Below, piece by piece: positions 36,001 to 36,319 of a stretch of 36,319 nt of DNA (position 1 is the first letter of the stretch; each line of letters begins with the position of its first letter). Below the pieces are notes generated by a model. It had not been told where the DNA came from. It saw nothing but the letters and a program-made list of their open reading frames with translations, and searched no databases. A program made the translations under genes and the position numbers. The DNA comes from Clostridioides difficile (GTDB taxonomy: Bacteria; Bacillota; Clostridia; Peptostreptococcales; Peptostreptococcaceae). The stretch covers positions 5,621 to 41,939 of the forward strand of contig NZ_OEZH01000110.1 in NCBI RefSeq assembly GCF_900243075.1. The letters are read 5' to 3'.

Positions 36001-36319
36001 CTACGAACACTCGTGACTTTAGTTATGAGTTAGTAGCTAAAATAGTCAGTATATAGGGAAACTTATATGTAGAGATAGGATAGAACCTATCCAATACTAC
36101 TTGAATTGCTAAAAACCCCTAAAGCTAACCAAACTAAAACATAAGGATGAAATAAACCTAAGTGTGAAAGTTACGAAAGTAGAAAAAATTGGTTAGATGG
36201 TATAAGGTTAAACCCTAAGTGCTTTAAAATGGGCAATCAGCAGGTAAGCTCCGAATAGGAGAAACTTCAACGACTATTCCTCTTGAGGGAAGTACACTAC
36301 AAGTTATCGGTAGTGGAAG
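35991..36319 (+). ncRNA. Group I intron, 5' part, of an IStron (continues past window)
   Basis: Starts directly after TTGAT, the pentamer known as the IStron insertion target. An extended P1 is clear: TAGCTAC (35998-36004) pairs with GTAGCTA (36033-36039), and the guide GTCAG (36045-36049) pairs with exon TTGAT with the required U-G at the splice site. The catalytic core is seen as a Q-like AATCAGCAG (near 36235), a short CTCC/GGAG stem, an R-like TTCAACGACTA (near 36266) and a TTCCTC-TTGA-GGGAA hairpin typical of P8. The S element, 3' splice site and any tnpA/tnpB genes lie beyond the edge. Confidence 0.8.
35991..36319 (+). mobile_element. IStron (CdISt1-like) left part
   Basis: C. difficile CdISt1 elements join a self-splicing group I intron at the 5' end to an IS605-like part at the 3' end, and insert 3' of TTGAT. 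Position, target and intron core here fit that type. The IS part is not in the window, so a plain group I intron remains possible. Confidence 0.65.

Overview
The window is low-GC, AT-rich Firmicute DNA from an anaerobic spore-former. Sporulation genes (yunB, a SpoIVB-type protease), TTG/GTG starts behind strong Shine-Dalgarno sites, an Etf/acyl-CoA dehydrogenase operon under sigma-54 control and the start of an IStron-type group I intron together point to Clostridioides difficile or a very close relative. This assignment rests on gene content and remembered synteny; no database was searched.

Layout. 1-5.8 kb is an envelope and sporulation block: a class A penicillin-binding protein running off the left edge (minus strand), yunB, a SpoIVB-family PDZ/serine protease (minus) and a zinc amidase. 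5.9-14.8 kb is housekeeping: an ABC-F ATPase, a DUF1461 membrane protein, a cysteine-rich small protein, hflX with a HEAT-repeat partner, a Nudix-fold protein with an eroded Nudix box, a YigZ/IMPACT protein, a two-gene split TauE/SafE permease, nadE and a YebC-family regulator. 14.9-23.5 kb is a self-contained catabolic island. Three 14-bp dyad sites and a -24/-12 promoter precede crotonase, a GntP-like permease, a family III CoA-transferase, an acyl-CoA dehydrogenase, etfB and etfA. A PAS/AAA+/Fis-type sigma-54 activator follows, and it is the obvious regulator.

23.6-31.4 kb is more accessory: a zinc-ribbon hypothetical, a DUF4116 repeat protein, a flavodoxin-like protein, a membrane-anchored GGDEF(degenerate)-EAL phosphodiesterase, an IS200/IS605-like hairpin, a universal stress protein paired with a small protein resembling fructose-PTS EIIB, and an MFS transporter/GntR pair behind a perfect inverted-repeat operator. 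31.5-36.3 kb is a beta-glucoside operon: promoter with a cre-like site, RAT/terminator leader, EIIBCA, 6-phospho-beta-glucosidase and a LicT/BglG antiterminator.

The most striking point is at the right edge. The antiterminator gene stops immediately after a TTGAT pentamer, and what follows has the signatures of a group I intron: an extended P1 whose guide pairs with TTGAT, a Q-like AATCAGCAG and an R-like TTCAACGACTA. The intron-supplied stop removes the segment that should carry the second PRD2 regulatory histidine. This suggests an IStron inserted in licT, with RNA splicing needed to restore the full antiterminator.
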